In this document: positions 27,258 to 36,636 of the stretch, piece by piece
How the letters are laid out: the number at the start of each line of letters is the position of its first letter
How positions within the stretch are numbered: the first letter of the stretch is position 1
Assembly: GCA_020854105.1 (NCBI GenBank)
Contig: JADZGB010000040.1
Coordinates: 122,742-186,741, forward strand
Length of the DNA stretch: 64,000 nucleotides
Reading direction: 5' to 3'
Origin: Burkholderiales bacterium
GTDB lineage: Bacteria > Pseudomonadota > Gammaproteobacteria > Burkholderiales > SHXO01
Made by a program: the position numbers and the translations under genes
The notes under the pieces: generated by a model
What the model saw: the letters and a program-made list of their open reading frames with translations, nothing else
Database searches by the model: none
What the model was told of the DNA's origin: nothing

Positions 27258-28822
27258 GGCCTCAGCACTCCGTGGACATAGCCCTGCGGGGCGTGCAGGG
27301 CGCGCGCGGCCTCGTCCAGGTAGCGCATCACCGGACCTGCCTGCAGCGTGAGCCCGGCGGTGGCCGCCAGCAGCAGCACGATCGATGCGAGTTCCACGGG
27401 GCGCACGGGCGGCGGATTCTGCCGCTCTGGCACCCAGAAGATGCGCATCCCGGTCCGGCTCGCCGCGACCACCGTGGCGAGCCCGGAGAACATCAGCAAT
27501 GCGAGCATGATCCAGGCGAGCGGCCTGACCGGGGCCGCTTCCAGCAGCGCGTCGAGCAGTGCGATCTTCGCGATGAAGCCCGGCAGTGGTGGCAAACCGG
27601 CCAGCAGCAACGCGCAGCAGATGAAGGAGATGCCCAGCAGTGCCCACAGAGCCGGGATCGCCACGCCCACCACTTCCTCCTGTTCGGCCTCGAAGCCTCC
27701 GAAGGTTTCCGCCGTGAGTGCGAGCACGTCCGCACCGAACCCGCGCCCGCGCTCGACCAGTTCGATCAGCAGGAAGAACACCGCCACCCCGAGCGTGGAG
27801 GCGATCAGGTAGTAGAGCGCGGCGGCGCTCACCGCCGGCTGCCCGGAGCCGACCGCCGCGAGCAGCGTCCCGGCCGAGACCAGCAGGCTGAAGCCGGCGA
27901 GGCGGGACAGTTCCTGTGCACCGAAGACGCCGATGACTCCGAAGGTAAGGGTCAGAACGCCGCCGACGAGCAGCCACTCCCGTCCGAAGCCGGCAGACTC
28001 GCCGCCGACTTCGCCGAAGAACAGCAGGGAGGTGCGCAGCACCGCGTACACGCCGACCTTGGTGAGGATGGCGAAGATGGCGGCGGCCGGCGCACTGGCA
28101 GCCCCGTACGTGCGCGGCAACCAGAAGCACAGCGGCCACATGCCAGCCTTGACCACGAAGGCGATGCCGAGGATGGCGGCACCGGCTTCGAGCAATCCAC
28201 GCTCGCCTGCGGGCAGGGCGGATATGCGCACGGCAAGGTCGGCGAAATTGAGCGTCCCGGTCACCCCGTAGAGCACGGCCGCGCCGACCAGGAACAGCAG
28301 CGAGGCGGTGAGATTGATCACGATGTAGTGCAGGCTCGCCTGCACGCGCGCGGCGCCGGATCCGTGCAGGGCCAGGCCATACGATGCGGCGAGAAAGACC
28401 TCGAAGAACACGAACAGGTTGAACAGGTCGCCGGTCAGGAAGCTGCCGTTCACACCCATAAGCAGAACCTGCAGCAGGCTGTGGAAATGAGGGCTGGCGC
28501 GATCCCAGCGTCCGAGCGAGAACAGCACGACGGCGAACCCCAGCACTGCCGCGAGCAGTACCATCGCCGCAGACAGGCGGTCTGCGACCAGCACGATGCC
28601 GAAAGGGGCCGGCCAGTCGCCGAGGCGATAGACCATCGGCGCTGCATCGGCGCGCAGCACCAGCATGAGCGCCGCGCCGAGCAGCAGCGCCAGCGACCCC
28701 AGCGCCACCGTGCCCTTTAGGGCACGGCGCTGCTCCCCGATCAGCAGCAGCAGGGCGGCCGTTGCCAGCGGGAGCAGCACCGGTACGATGGCGAGGTGCT
28801 CATGCCATTGCAGTGCGGTCAC
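27254..28822 (-). CDS. mrpD: Mrp/Pha cation-proton antiporter subunit D
   Basis: 522 residues, about 14 membrane helices, homologous to the NuoM/NuoN proton channels of complex I. VKAGMWPLCFWLPRTYGAA contains the conserved Lys of TM7 and the LP break, and LPPLPGFIAKIALLDALLE the conserved Gly-Phe-Lys of TM12, both used in proton transfer. FFEVFLAASYGLALHG carries the conserved TM5 Glu. It is overlapped by mrpC upstream and mrpE downstream by 4 bp each. Confidence 0.94.
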   Translation of the reverse strand: MTALQWHEHLAIVPVLLPLATAALLLLIGEQRRALKGTVALGSLALLLGAALMLVLRADAAPMVYRLGDWPAPFGIVLVADRLSAAMVLLAAVLGFAVVLFSLGRWDRASPHFHSLLQVLLMGVNGSFLTGDLFNLFVFFEVFLAASYGLALHGSGAARVQASLHYIVINLTASLLFLVGAAVLYGVTGTLNFADLAVRISALPAGERGLLEAGAAILGIAFVVKAGMWPLCFWLPRTYGAASAPAAAIFAILTKVGVYAVLRTSLLFFGEVGGESAGFGREWLLVGGVLTLTFGVIGVFGAQELSRLAGFSLLVSAGTLLAAVGSGQPAVSAAALYYLIASTLGVAVFFLLIELVERGRGFGADVLALTAETFGGFEAEQEEVVGVAIPALWALLGISFICCALLLAGLPPLPGFIAKIALLDALLEAAPVRPLAWIMLALLMFSGLATVVAASRTGMRIFWVPERQNPPPVRPVELASIVLLLAATAGLTLQAGPVMRYLDEAARALHAPQGYVHGVLRP

Positions 28823-29163
28823 TTGCGCTCCCGGCCGTCCACGTGGTCAGTTCCGGAAAGACCGCGTGCCGCGAGCAGCACGACCAGCAGCAGGGCGGTC
28901 ATGGCGAAGCTGATCACGATCGCGGTCAGCACCAGCGCCTGCGGCAGCGGATCGGCGAACGCGGCAGGATCCGCGGCTGCGCCCGCCGGCACGATCGGCG
29001 CTGCGTTCATGCGCAGGCGCCCCATGGCGAAGATGAACAGGTTGACGGCATAGGACAGCAGCGACAAGCCGATCACGACCTGGAAGGTGCGCGGACGCAG
29101 CAGCAGCCAGATGCCGGAGCCGGCAAGCACGCCGATTGCCAGGGCCAGGATCGCCTCGTTCAT
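28819..29163 (-). CDS. mrpC: Mrp/Pha cation-proton antiporter subunit C
   Basis: 114 residues, three helices, NuoK-like. GIWLLLRPRTFQVVIGLSLLSY and AVNLFIFAMGRL match the MrpC pattern (GLYLxLxRxxxRxxxGxxLLsnAxNL), and DPLPQALVLTAIVISFA is the conserved third helix. It starts within the stop of the fused A/B gene and ends within the start of mrpD, so the order AB-C-D is translationally coupled. Confidence 0.94.
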   Translation of the reverse strand: MNEAILALAIGVLAGSGIWLLLRPRTFQVVIGLSLLSYAVNLFIFAMGRLRMNAAPIVPAGAAADPAAFADPLPQALVLTAIVISFAMTALLLVVLLAARGLSGTDHVDGRERK

Positions 29164-32018
29164 AGTTCGCGCGGGCGGCGATCGCCGCGGATCGACTGGT
29201 GCGCCAGTGCGATCAGCACCAGACCGGTGGCGCCGACGACCAGCGCGAAGACGCCGATGTCGAACAGAAACGCCGAGGGAAGATGGATCTCGCCCAGCAA
29301 CGGCAGGGCGAGGTGGACGACGTGCGAGGTCAGGAAGGGATGCGCGAACAACCAGGCCCCCGCTCCTGTCGCCCCGGCCAGCAGGAGGCCGATCGCGATC
29401 CAGCGCACGGGCCGGATCTGCATGCGCGCCTCGAGCCAGCGGGTGCCTCCGGCCATGTACTGGAGGATGAAGGCCACGGCGAGGGTCAGACCTGCGACGA
29501 AGCCGCCGCCTGGCAGGTTGTGGCCGCGCACCAGCAGGTACATGGCGAGCAGGGCGATGACGGGAAACATCAGGCGCATGATGAAGGCAGGCACGGCCAT
29601 GTCCTCGGGCAGGTCGGACTTGCGTTGCATGCGCTGCTGCGGCGGCACGGCGTTGCTCTCGGCAGCGGGACGGAACCGGCGAAGCAGGGCATATACGGCC
29701 ACGCCCGCGACGGCCAGCACCGTGATCTCGCCCAGCGTGTCGAAGCCGCGGAAGTCGACCAGGATGACATTGACCACATTGGTGCCGCCGCCTTCGGAAT
29801 AGGCGCGCGTGACGAAGAAGCGGGAGACGCTGTCAGGAAGCGGACGCGTCATCGCGGCATACGCCAGCACGGCCAGACCGGTCCCGGCGGTGATCGCGAG
29901 CGCCAGATCGAAGGCGCGCCGCGGCAGCGCGGCGAGCGCACCGGTCCAGGTCGATGCGAACGCAATGCGCTTGGGCAGCCAGCGCAGGCCGAGCAGCAGC
30001 AGCACGGTGGTCACGATCTCGACCAGCAGCTGCGTCAGGGCCAGATCGGGAGCAGAGAACCAGACGAAGGTCACGCAGGTCATCAGGCCGGCTCCGCCGG
30101 TGAGCAGGACCGCGACCAGGCGATGGAACTTTGCCTGCACCGCGGCGCCCACGGCACAGACGCCACCGATCAGCCACAGCAGCGCGAGGATCGGGTCGAG
30201 GGGCATCGAGGCGGCATCACCGGGTACCAACCCGTGGCGCACCACCGGCCAGGATGCGGCAGCGGCGGTCAGCACGATGAGCCATCGCAACTGCGGCTGC
30301 AGGCGGCGCGTTCCCAGCCACGACTCGAGCCGCCGCGCACCGCGGCGCGCGGCATCGAGCGTACCCTCGAACACGCGCCGGCCGTCGATCGGCGGCAGCA
30401 GCGGCGTGCGTTCAGCGACGGCCAGATAGCCGCGCAGGGCCCAGTAGAGCAGGGCACCGCCGACCAGGGCGAGCACGCTCATCAGAAGCGGGACGTTGAA
30501 GCCGTGCCACGCTGCCAGCCTGTAGGCCGGCTTGTCGGCACCGAACACCGCGTGCACGGCGATGTCCAGGAGCGGTCCGATGGTCACGGCCGGCAGGATG
30601 CCGACCACCACGCAGGCGAGCACCAGCAGCTCGATGGGAAAGCGCATCCAGCGAGGCGGCTCGTGCGGCACGCGCGGCAGACCGACCGGGTCCGGTCCGA
30701 AGAACACGCCGTGGATGAAGCGCAGGGAGTAGGCGACGCTGAACATGCCTGCTGCGGTCGCCACGAACGGCAGCACGCGATCGAGAACCGGTATCGGACC
30801 GCTGACCTCCAGCGCCTCGGCGAAGAACATCTCCTTCGACAGAAAGCCGTTCAGCAACGGCACGCCGGCCATTGCGGCGGCGGCCACCATTGCCGCGGTG
30901 GCCGTGATCGGCATGAAGCGCAGGAGGCCCGACAGGCGGCGGATGTCGCGCGTGCCGGTCTCGTGGTCGATCACGCCGGTGGCCATGAACAGCGATGCCT
31001 TGAAGGTGGCGTGATTCATGATGTGGAAGATGGCCGCCACCGCCGCCAGCGGGCTGTTCAGCCCCAGCAGCACGACGATCAGTCCCAGATGACTGATGGT
31101 GGAATAGGCCAGCAGGCCCTTGAGGTCGTGCTGGAAGATCGCCGCGAAGGCGCCCAGCACGAAGGTGCACAGGCCCGCTAGTCCGACCGTCCACATCCAG
31201 GCGTCCGTGCCGGCCAGCACCGGCCACAGCCGCACGAGCAGAAACACGCCGAGCTTCACCATCGCGGCGGAATGCAGATAGGCGGACACCGGAGTGGGCG
31301 CGGCCATGGCATGCGGCAGCCAGAAATGGAAGGGGAACTGCGCGCTCTTGGTCAGCGCCCCGAGCACGACGAGCACCATCGCCGGCAGGTACAGCTCGTG
31401 TGAGCGGATCAGGTCGCCCGAGGCCAGGACCACGTCGAGGTCGTAGCTGCCCACGATGCGGCCGATGAGCAGCACGCCGGCGAGCAGCGCCAGGCCGCCT
31501 GCGGAGGTCACGATCAACGCCATGCGCGCACCGTCGCGCGCGGCCGGATTGTGGTGCCAGTAGCCGATCAGGAGAAAGGAGAAGAGACTGGTGAGTTCCC
31601 AGAAGAACACCAGCTGGATCAGGTTGCCCGAGAGCACCACGCCCAGCATGCTCGCCATGAAGGCGAGGAGAAACGCGAAGAAGCGCGGTACCGGATCGCG
31701 CGGCGACATGTAGTAGCGCGCATACACCACGACCAGGAAGCCGATGCCCGTCACCAGCAGCGAGAACATCCAGGCGAATCCGTCCAGCCGCAGCGAGAAC
31801 GTCAGATCCAGCGTGGACACCCAGGGGAATACCGTGCGCACCACGGCGCCGCGCGCCATCTCCGGGTAGAAGCTCGCGGCGATGACGCAGGCGACCAGCG
31901 CACATGCCGCGGCGAGAAAGGCCTCGGCGTTCCTGGCATTGACCCGAAAGAGAAGTGCGGCCGCGCTGCCCGCCAGTGGCAGCGCCAGCATGGCCAGCGG
32001 CAGCATCTCCTTCACCAT
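29160..32018 (-). CDS. Mrp/Pha antiporter fused subunits A and B
   Basis: 952 residues, about 24 membrane helices. Residues 1 to about 640 are the NuoL-like MrpA core: FFWELTSLFSFLLIGYWHHN (TM5 Glu), KSAQFPFHFWLPHAMAAPTP (TM7 Lys), LLNGFLSKEMFFAEAL (TM12 Lys). Residues about 640-800 are the MrpA C-terminal part, and residues about 825-952 are MrpB (RLMFPVIALLAMYLLVRGHNLPGGGFVAGL). The A-B fusion is the Pha (group 2) form known from rhizobia. AAGGAG precedes the ATG at 32018. First gene of a six-gene operon that extrudes Na+ or K+ in exchange for H+, aiding pH and salt homeostasis. Confidence 0.94.
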   Translation of the reverse strand: MVKEMLPLAMLALPLAGSAAALLFRVNARNAEAFLAAACALVACVIAASFYPEMARGAVVRTVFPWVSTLDLTFSLRLDGFAWMFSLLVTGIGFLVVVYARYYMSPRDPVPRFFAFLLAFMASMLGVVLSGNLIQLVFFWELTSLFSFLLIGYWHHNPAARDGARMALIVTSAGGLALLAGVLLIGRIVGSYDLDVVLASGDLIRSHELYLPAMVLVVLGALTKSAQFPFHFWLPHAMAAPTPVSAYLHSAAMVKLGVFLLVRLWPVLAGTDAWMWTVGLAGLCTFVLGAFAAIFQHDLKGLLAYSTISHLGLIVVLLGLNSPLAAVAAIFHIMNHATFKASLFMATGVIDHETGTRDIRRLSGLLRFMPITATAAMVAAAAMAGVPLLNGFLSKEMFFAEALEVSGPIPVLDRVLPFVATAAGMFSVAYSLRFIHGVFFGPDPVGLPRVPHEPPRWMRFPIELLVLACVVVGILPAVTIGPLLDIAVHAVFGADKPAYRLAAWHGFNVPLLMSVLALVGGALLYWALRGYLAVAERTPLLPPIDGRRVFEGTLDAARRGARRLESWLGTRRLQPQLRWLIVLTAAAASWPVVRHGLVPGDAASMPLDPILALLWLIGGVCAVGAAVQAKFHRLVAVLLTGGAGLMTCVTFVWFSAPDLALTQLLVEIVTTVLLLLGLRWLPKRIAFASTWTGALAALPRRAFDLALAITAGTGLAVLAYAAMTRPLPDSVSRFFVTRAYSEGGGTNVVNVILVDFRGFDTLGEITVLAVAGVAVYALLRRFRPAAESNAVPPQQRMQRKSDLPEDMAVPAFIMRLMFPVIALLAMYLLVRGHNLPGGGFVAGLTLAVAFILQYMAGGTRWLEARMQIRPVRWIAIGLLLAGATGAGAWLFAHPFLTSHVVHLALPLLGEIHLPSAFLFDIGVFALVVGATGLVLIALAHQSIRGDRRPREL

Positions 32019-32097
32019 ACAGCTCCTTCGTGAGGCGGCACGAGCACGCGATCGTGCTGCCGCACGTCAAGCCGTGCCGGGCACGACTCGGTTAGGG

Positions 32098-32315
32098 TTA
32101 CGGAGCGGTTGCTGCCTGCGGCGCACCGCGTGGTCCGCGCACCAGCAGCGCATCGCAGGGCAGGGACGACAGGATCTCCTTGGCCGTGCTGCCCACGAGC
32201 AGCTGCGCGAGCGAGCCGCGCCCCCGGGTGCCGAGCACGACGAGGTCAACGCCAATGGTCGGTGGCCAGAACGACCGCACGCAGCCGCGTCGCCCCGGTG
32301 GCGTGCTGCATCATC
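32098..32315 (-). pseudogene. Universal stress protein (UspA family) remnant, middle deleted
   Basis: AAGGAG and an ATG at 32315 open a frame reading MMQHATGATRLRAVVLATD, the first strand of a UspA domain, then a stop after a few codons. In another frame GVDLVVLGTRGRGSLAQLL continues with GSTAKEILSSLPCDALLV, the UspA ATP-binding end (GxRGx9GS). About 80 residues in between are absent, and the two parts are out of frame. It sits just upstream of the mrp operon, on its strand. Clear remnant; it cannot make a working protein. Confidence 0.8.
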
Positions 32316-32407
32316 CGCATCTCCTTGTAACCTGCTCCGGCGGACGCATGCCGATGTTGCAGTCAGCGCCCGGATGGATCGTGATCGGCAGCGCACCGTC
32401 GCGCATC

Positions 32408-32465
32408 GATACGACCGCGAGCAGGTCCCCATGCATGATACGACCGCGAGCAGTTCCCCATGCAC
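32408..32465. repeat. 29-bp tandem duplication
   Basis: Two adjacent copies, 32408-32436 and 32437-32465, begin GATACGACCGCGAGCAG and differ at two bases. They lie in the gap between the broken UspA gene and the chemoreceptor gene (32316-32693), in which I see no gene. Confidence 0.92.
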
Positions 32466-32507
32466 CGGATCTCGCAGGTCGACGACCGGATCTCGCAGAT
32501 CGACAAC
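32466..32507. repeat. 21-bp tandem duplication abutting the 29-bp repeat
   Basis: CGGATCTCGCAGGTCGACGA-C at 32466-32486 is followed by the same 21-bp unit with two substitutions at 32487-32507. It starts at the base after the 29-bp repeat ends, so two different duplications are stacked head to tail. Confidence 0.92.
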
Positions 32508-32693
32508 CGGGTCGGCACGCCGACATCGGACGCTGCGTTCGAGTATATCGCACATGCGCGCGCGGCCCGGCGGCGTTTCACCGCCGGGTGCGGAGACGTC
32601 AGTTACGACAGGGACACGGGCGGGTACGAAAGAGAACGGCCCGGCGCGTTCACCTCGCGCCGGGCCGTCGGAGTCGCGTGCCTGCGGCGCGGA

Positions 32694-34337
32694 TCAGCAC
32701 TTGAACTTCTGCATTGCCCCGCGCAGTTCGCCGGCTACCTGCTGCAGCGCCTGCGCCTCCTCGTGCGTCGAGGCGCTGGCCGAATCGCTGGTCTCGGACA
32801 TGCGCGCGATGCGCTCGACACGCGTGGAGATGTCGTTGCTCGCCGCGCTCTGCTCGCGCACCGACGCGGCGATGTCCTCCATGACGGAGACGATCTGACG
32901 CGTGTTGCTGGTGATCGCGTTCATCGCCTGGCCGGCCTGATCGACGCGCTCCACCCCTTCCTTCACCAGGCGGCTGCCGGCCGTCATGCTGCGCACGGCC
33001 TCGCCGGTGTCGTGCTGGATCGAGTCGATCATGTCGCTGATCTGCGTGGTTGCGTTGCCCGATCGTTCCGCCAGCTTGCGCACCTCGTCGGCCACCACTG
33101 CGAAGCCGCGGCCCTGTTCGCCCGCGCGCGCCGCCTCGATCGCGGCGTTCAGCGCCAGGAGATTGGTCTGGTCGGCGATGTCCTTGATCACCTTGACGAT
33201 GGTCGTGATCTCGCCGGAGCGCTGGCCCAGGGACTCGATGGTCGCCGAGGCCCGTGTCACGGTATCGCTCAGGCGGTTCATGTGCTGCGTGACCTCGTGC
33301 ATCTGTGCCTCGCCCCGCTCGGACAGTTCACCCGCGCCGCGCGCTGCCGTGGCTGCCTCGGCGGTCTTGTCGGCGATCATCGAGACGCTTGCAGACAGTT
33401 CCTCCACCGCGACGGCAGCATTGGTGGCGTCTTCTGCCTGCCTGGCAGCGGCGCCGCGCACTTCACCGGTGCGCGCGGTGAGCCTCGTGCCGGCTTCCTC
33501 CACGCGCACGGCACTCGCGTTCACGTCGCGGATGCTCGCGCTTATGCTCTCGAGCAGTTCGTTGAACGAGTGGCCGATTTGCGCCACCTCGTCGTCGCCT
33601 GCAACCGCGGCGCGGCGCGACAGGTTTCCGTTGATGCGGATGTCGTGCATCGCCGCCCCCAGTTCGCGCAGCGCCTGCACGGGGCGGATAATGCTGCGGG
33701 CGAGGAACAGCATGATGGCGCCGCCCAGCAGCATGATCCCGGCCAGCCACAGGCCTGCCTGCCGTACGGACTGCCAGAACATCGCATCGACGTCGTCCAG
33801 ATACAGCCCGGTGCCGATGACCCAGCCCCACGGTTCGAACAGCTGCACGTAGGACAGCTTGGCGATCGGCTCCTTCGCGCCGCCGCGCGGCCAGTAGTAG
33901 TCGACGAAGCCGCCGCCCTGGGTGCGCGCGAGCTGCACCATCTCCTGATAGACCTTCTTGCCGTTGGGGTCGGTCATGTCCGACTTGTCCTGGCCCTCGA
34001 ATTCCGGCCTCATCGGATGGGCTACCACCACTTGCTGCAGGTCGTTGATCCAGAAGTATTCGTTGCCGTCGTAACGAAGTGCGCGCACGGCCGCCTTGGC
34101 TTCCTCCCTGGCGTTCGCCTCGCTGAGCCGGCCCTGCGCCGCCAGCGTGTGGTAGTGCCCCAGGATCGCGTGTGCCGATTCCGTGAGACTGCGGATCTTG
34201 TGCGCGCGGTCCTGCAGCATGATGTCGCGCTTCTCCTGCAGATCCATGGCGGCCAGGAGAAGGATGCTGAAACCGGTGATGATCAGCATGATGAGCAGGC
34301 GGGCGCGAATGCTCAGTGCGGCGATGAATCGAGGCAT
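32694..34337 (-). CDS. Methyl-accepting chemotaxis protein with single Cache sensor
   Basis: 547 residues. Helix 1 at about residues 10-30, a periplasmic sCache_2 domain to about 185 ([51 protein letters not shown]), helix 2 near 190-215, HAMP to about 265, then the long coiled coil with the signalling tip [34 protein letters not shown]. It senses a small molecule and controls the flagellar kinase CheA; ligand unknown (sCache_2 members often bind carboxylates). No che genes are near. The C terminus lacks the NWETF CheR-binding pentapeptide. I start at [15 protein letters not shown]; a 20-residue longer version exists. Confidence 0.93.
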   Translation of the reverse strand: MPRFIAALSIRARLLIMLIITGFSILLLAAMDLQEKRDIMLQDRAHKIRSLTESAHAILGHYHTLAAQGRLSEANAREEAKAAVRALRYDGNEYFWINDLQQVVVAHPMRPEFEGQDKSDMTDPNGKKVYQEMVQLARTQGGGFVDYYWPRGGAKEPIAKLSYVQLFEPWGWVIGTGLYLDDVDAMFWQSVRQAGLWLAGIMLLGGAIMLFLARSIIRPVQALRELGAAMHDIRINGNLSRRAAVAGDDEVAQIGHSFNELLESISASIRDVNASAVRVEEAGTRLTARTGEVRGAAARQAEDATNAAVAVEELSASVSMIADKTAEAATAARGAGELSERGEAQMHEVTQHMNRLSDTVTRASATIESLGQRSGEITTIVKVIKDIADQTNLLALNAAIEAARAGEQGRGFAVVADEVRKLAERSGNATTQISDMIDSIQHDTGEAVRSMTAGSRLVKEGVERVDQAGQAMNAITSNTRQIVSVMEDIAASVREQSAASNDISTRVERIARMSETSDSASASTHEEAQALQQVAGELRGAMQKFKC

Positions 34338-34772
34338 GTAAGGCGAGGCTCCGAAGCGGCGGGAATCAGGATGTTTACGGAGCGATCGCGCGTACATTTA
34401 GCGTGTGCACGCCCGCCGTGCCTCGCGGCGGTCCGTGGTGGCGACTTCGGGTGCACCGGGCCGGCGGTTCATGAAATGGCATGACCTGCCCATGCGTGTA
34501 GATTTCACACATCCGCGTCTCCAAGGGACATTCGGCCTGCCCCCGATCGTCTCCGCAGAGGGCCGGCGCGTGCGACTCCGATCACGATGGCCGGTTTCCC
34601 GCCCGGCTGGTCGCGTCGAGTGCCAGGCCGCACTGCAGCGCTGATATCGCTGGCTTTGCCGTGTGCTGCAACCGTGATGCGGCGTCGTGGTCGAATCCTG
34701 CGGCGGGCTACTTGCTCGTTTCGCACACGACGCCCCTGTCCCAGTCCCGCAACCTCCTGGAGCACTCCATCC
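34338..34772. other. 435-bp divergent spacer
   Basis: Lies between the divergent chemoreceptor and aldose dehydrogenase genes and must hold both promoters. I see no gene, repeat or terminator in it; short readings on both strands have no family features. Confidence 0.6.
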
Positions 34773-35978
34773 ATGACATTCGCCCGATCCCTGCTCGCGG
34801 TCCTGGCCGCACTGGCTGCCGCCCCCGTCCTCGCTGCCGAGTGCAGGCCGCTGCAGAGCGGCCCTCCGAACGCGCCGGATCAACGGCCGGCATTCCAGGG
34901 GCAGACGCGCGCGTGCGCCATCCGGACCGAATCGGCCTATGACGTGAGCGTGGTCGCCAAGGGGGTGGAGAAGCCCTGGGCGGTGGAGCCGCTGCCAGAC
35001 GGTGGTTTCCTGATCACCGAGAAGCGCGGGCGCATGCGCTACGTCTCGCCCGGGGGCGAGGTCGGCCAGCCCATCGCCAACGTGCCACCGGTCGACTCCC
35101 GCAGCCAGGGTGGATTGCTGGACGTGGCACTCAGTCCCTCGTTCGCGTCGGACCGGACCATCTTCTGGAGCTATTCCGAGCCGCGCGACGGAGGCAATGG
35201 CACCAGCGTCGCGCGCGGCGTGCTCTCCGCCGACAACCGCAGCCTGGACAAGGTACAGGTGATCCTGCGTACCAGGCCCACCTACGACAACGGCATGCAC
35301 TTGGGCTCGCGCCTCGCCTTCGGGCCCGACGGGATGCTGTACGTCACGATGGGCGAACGCTCCGATCGGCCGATGCGCAAGTTCGCCCAGCAGCTCGACA
35401 GTCATCTGGGCAAGGTGCTGCGCGTGGATCGCGATGGCAAGGCGGCGCCCGACAATCCGTTCGTGAAGGAAGCGGGCGCATTGCCGGAGGTCTGGACGCT
35501 GGGTCACCGCAACATCCAGGCGGCGGCATTCGATGCGCAGGGCCGCCTGTGGGAGATCGAGCACGGCACCCAGGGTGGTGACGAGCTGAACCTGATCGAG
35601 AAGGGCAAGAACTACGGCTGGCCTCTGGTCGCATACGGCGAGGAGTACTCGGGTTCTCCGATTCCGAACGCGGTGACGCAACGGGAAGGCTTCCAGCAGC
35701 CGGTGTACTACTGGGATCCGGTGATCGCACCCTCCGGTGCGCAGTTCCACTCGGGCAAGGCAATGCCCGAGTGGAAGGGAAACCTGTTCGTCGGCGGAAT
35801 GAAGGAGCACGCGTTGGTGCGCCTGCGCCTCGAGGGAGGCCGGGTGACCGGCGAGGAACACCTGCTCACCGAACGCGGCCAGCGCATACGTGACGTCAAG
35901 GAAGGCCCGGACGGCGCGCTGTACCTCGTCACCGACAGCAACAACGGCGAGCTGTGGCGCATCGCGCCCAGGCGCTGA
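34773..35978 (+). CDS. PQQ-dependent aldose sugar dehydrogenase (YliI/Asd-like, soluble)
   Basis: 401 residues with a signal peptide (FARSLLAVLAALAAAPVLA, cleavage after Ala), so periplasmic. A six-bladed propeller of the soluble glucose dehydrogenase family: KPWAVEPLPDGGFLITEKRG, SQGGLLDVALSPSFASDR, HLGSRLAFGPDGMLYVTMGE, LGHRNIQAAAFDAQGRLWEI and EHGTQGGDELNLIEKGKNYGW. LGHRN and EHG are the PQQ- and Ca2+-site strings. It oxidises aldoses to lactones and passes electrons to the respiratory chain. GGAG stands 10 nt before the ATG. Its stop is 10 bp from the convergent stop of the Gln-Ala repeat gene. Confidence 0.88.
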   Translation: MTFARSLLAVLAALAAAPVLAAECRPLQSGPPNAPDQRPAFQGQTRACAIRTESAYDVSVVAKGVEKPWAVEPLPDGGFLITEKRGRMRYVSPGGEVGQPIANVPPVDSRSQGGLLDVALSPSFASDRTIFWSYSEPRDGGNGTSVARGVLSADNRSLDKVQVILRTRPTYDNGMHLGSRLAFGPDGMLYVTMGERSDRPMRKFAQQLDSHLGKVLRVDRDGKAAPDNPFVKEAGALPEVWTLGHRNIQAAAFDAQGRLWEIEHGTQGGDELNLIEKGKNYGWPLVAYGEEYSGSPIPNAVTQREGFQQPVYYWDPVIAPSGAQFHSGKAMPEWKGNLFVGGMKEHALVRLRLEGGRVTGEEHLLTERGQRIRDVKEGPDGALYLVTDSNNGELWRIAPRR

Positions 35979-35988
35979 GCGGCGCGGC

Positions 35989-36597
35989 TTAGTAGAAGGC
36001 GCCCGTCTTGATGGCGAGACAGGAGGTTCCCGCGGGCACCAGGGCCAGCGTGACGGAATCGGCCGTGGGGTCCTCGTACAGGGGAATGCCCTGCATGTCC
36101 GCGTAGAACTTCCAGTCCTTGAACGAGGCCTCGAAGACGCTCTGGCAGGACGCCGAGAAGACGAAGATCTGCGTGAACGACACGTCGCATCCATCGCCCT
36201 GCGGGGTGACGGCGAGTGAGGAGATCTGGCGTCCGTCCGTGTACTGCTGGGTGGTGAGGCCATGGAACAGGTGCCGGTCGGGATCGGCCTTGTGCCACAG
36301 TGCCAGATGCGCGTACGGATCCTTGCCGTGGAAGTAGCCGACGACGTCGCCGACGCGCCCGGCACACTGCTTCACGCCGACCTGATTCGCGCGCTGGACG
36401 AGTCCGGTGTCCTGGGCCTGAACCTGGTCCTGGGCCTGGACCTGGACCTGGTCCTGGGCCTGGGCCTGGGCCTGGGCCTGAATCTGGGCCTGGGCCCGGG
36501 CCTGAATCTGGGCCTGGGCCTGGGCCTGAATCTGGTCCTGAGCCTGGGCGAAGCTCGCCAAGGCGGCGGCAACAACGGCTGCAGCGTACCTGATCAT
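35989..36597 (-). CDS. Secreted protein with Gln-Ala/Asp dipeptide repeat
   Basis: 202 residues. Signal peptide MIRYAAAVVAAALASFAQA, then a repeat of about 44 residues made of Gln at every second position alternating with Ala, Asp, Ile, Val or Arg (residues 20-63). The rest (64-202) is a globular domain with Cys residues (GVKQCAGRVGDVVGYFHG, then HLALWHKADPDRHLFHGL) that I cannot assign to a family. The repeat is encoded by a hexanucleotide array, so its length can change in 2-codon steps without a frameshift. GGAGAAGACCA precedes the ATG. Periplasmic or extracellular; Gln-x alternation suggests a flexible polar strand or beta-type stalk. Confidence 0.75.
   Translation of the reverse strand: MIRYAAAVVAAALASFAQAQDQIQAQAQAQIQARAQAQIQAQAQAQAQDQVQVQAQDQVQAQDTGLVQRANQVGVKQCAGRVGDVVGYFHGKDPYAHLALWHKADPDRHLFHGLTTQQYTDGRQISSLAVTPQGDGCDVSFTQIFVFSASCQSVFEASFKDWKFYADMQGIPLYEDPTADSVTLALVPAGTSCLAIKTGAFY
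36411..36549. repeat. Imperfect hexanucleotide (CTGGGC)n array
   Basis: About 23 units of six bases, mainly CTGGGC/CTGGTC/CTGGAC/CTGAAT, inside the Gln-Ala repeat gene. On the opposite strand the same array would read Leu-Gly repeats, but that frame is not a gene. Units differ by single bases, so the array is old or under selection to keep CAG at every other codon. Confidence 0.85.
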
Positions 36598-36636
36598 TGG
36601 TCTTCTCCGTGAGGGTGGGGATTGTGCTGCGATCTC

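Noticed and set aside
32316..32693. CRISPR-like interpretation of the stacked 29-bp and 21-bp repeats
   Set aside because: Copies are directly adjacent with no spacers and only two each.
32460..34484. 674-residue plus-strand reading across the chemoreceptor gene
   Set aside because: Arg/His/Leu-rich antisense shadow of a clear methyl-accepting protein; no family pattern.
36262..36612. Leu-Gly repeat reading on the plus strand
   Set aside because: Opposite strand of the hexanucleotide array; the minus frame has signal peptide, ribosome site and a globular domain.
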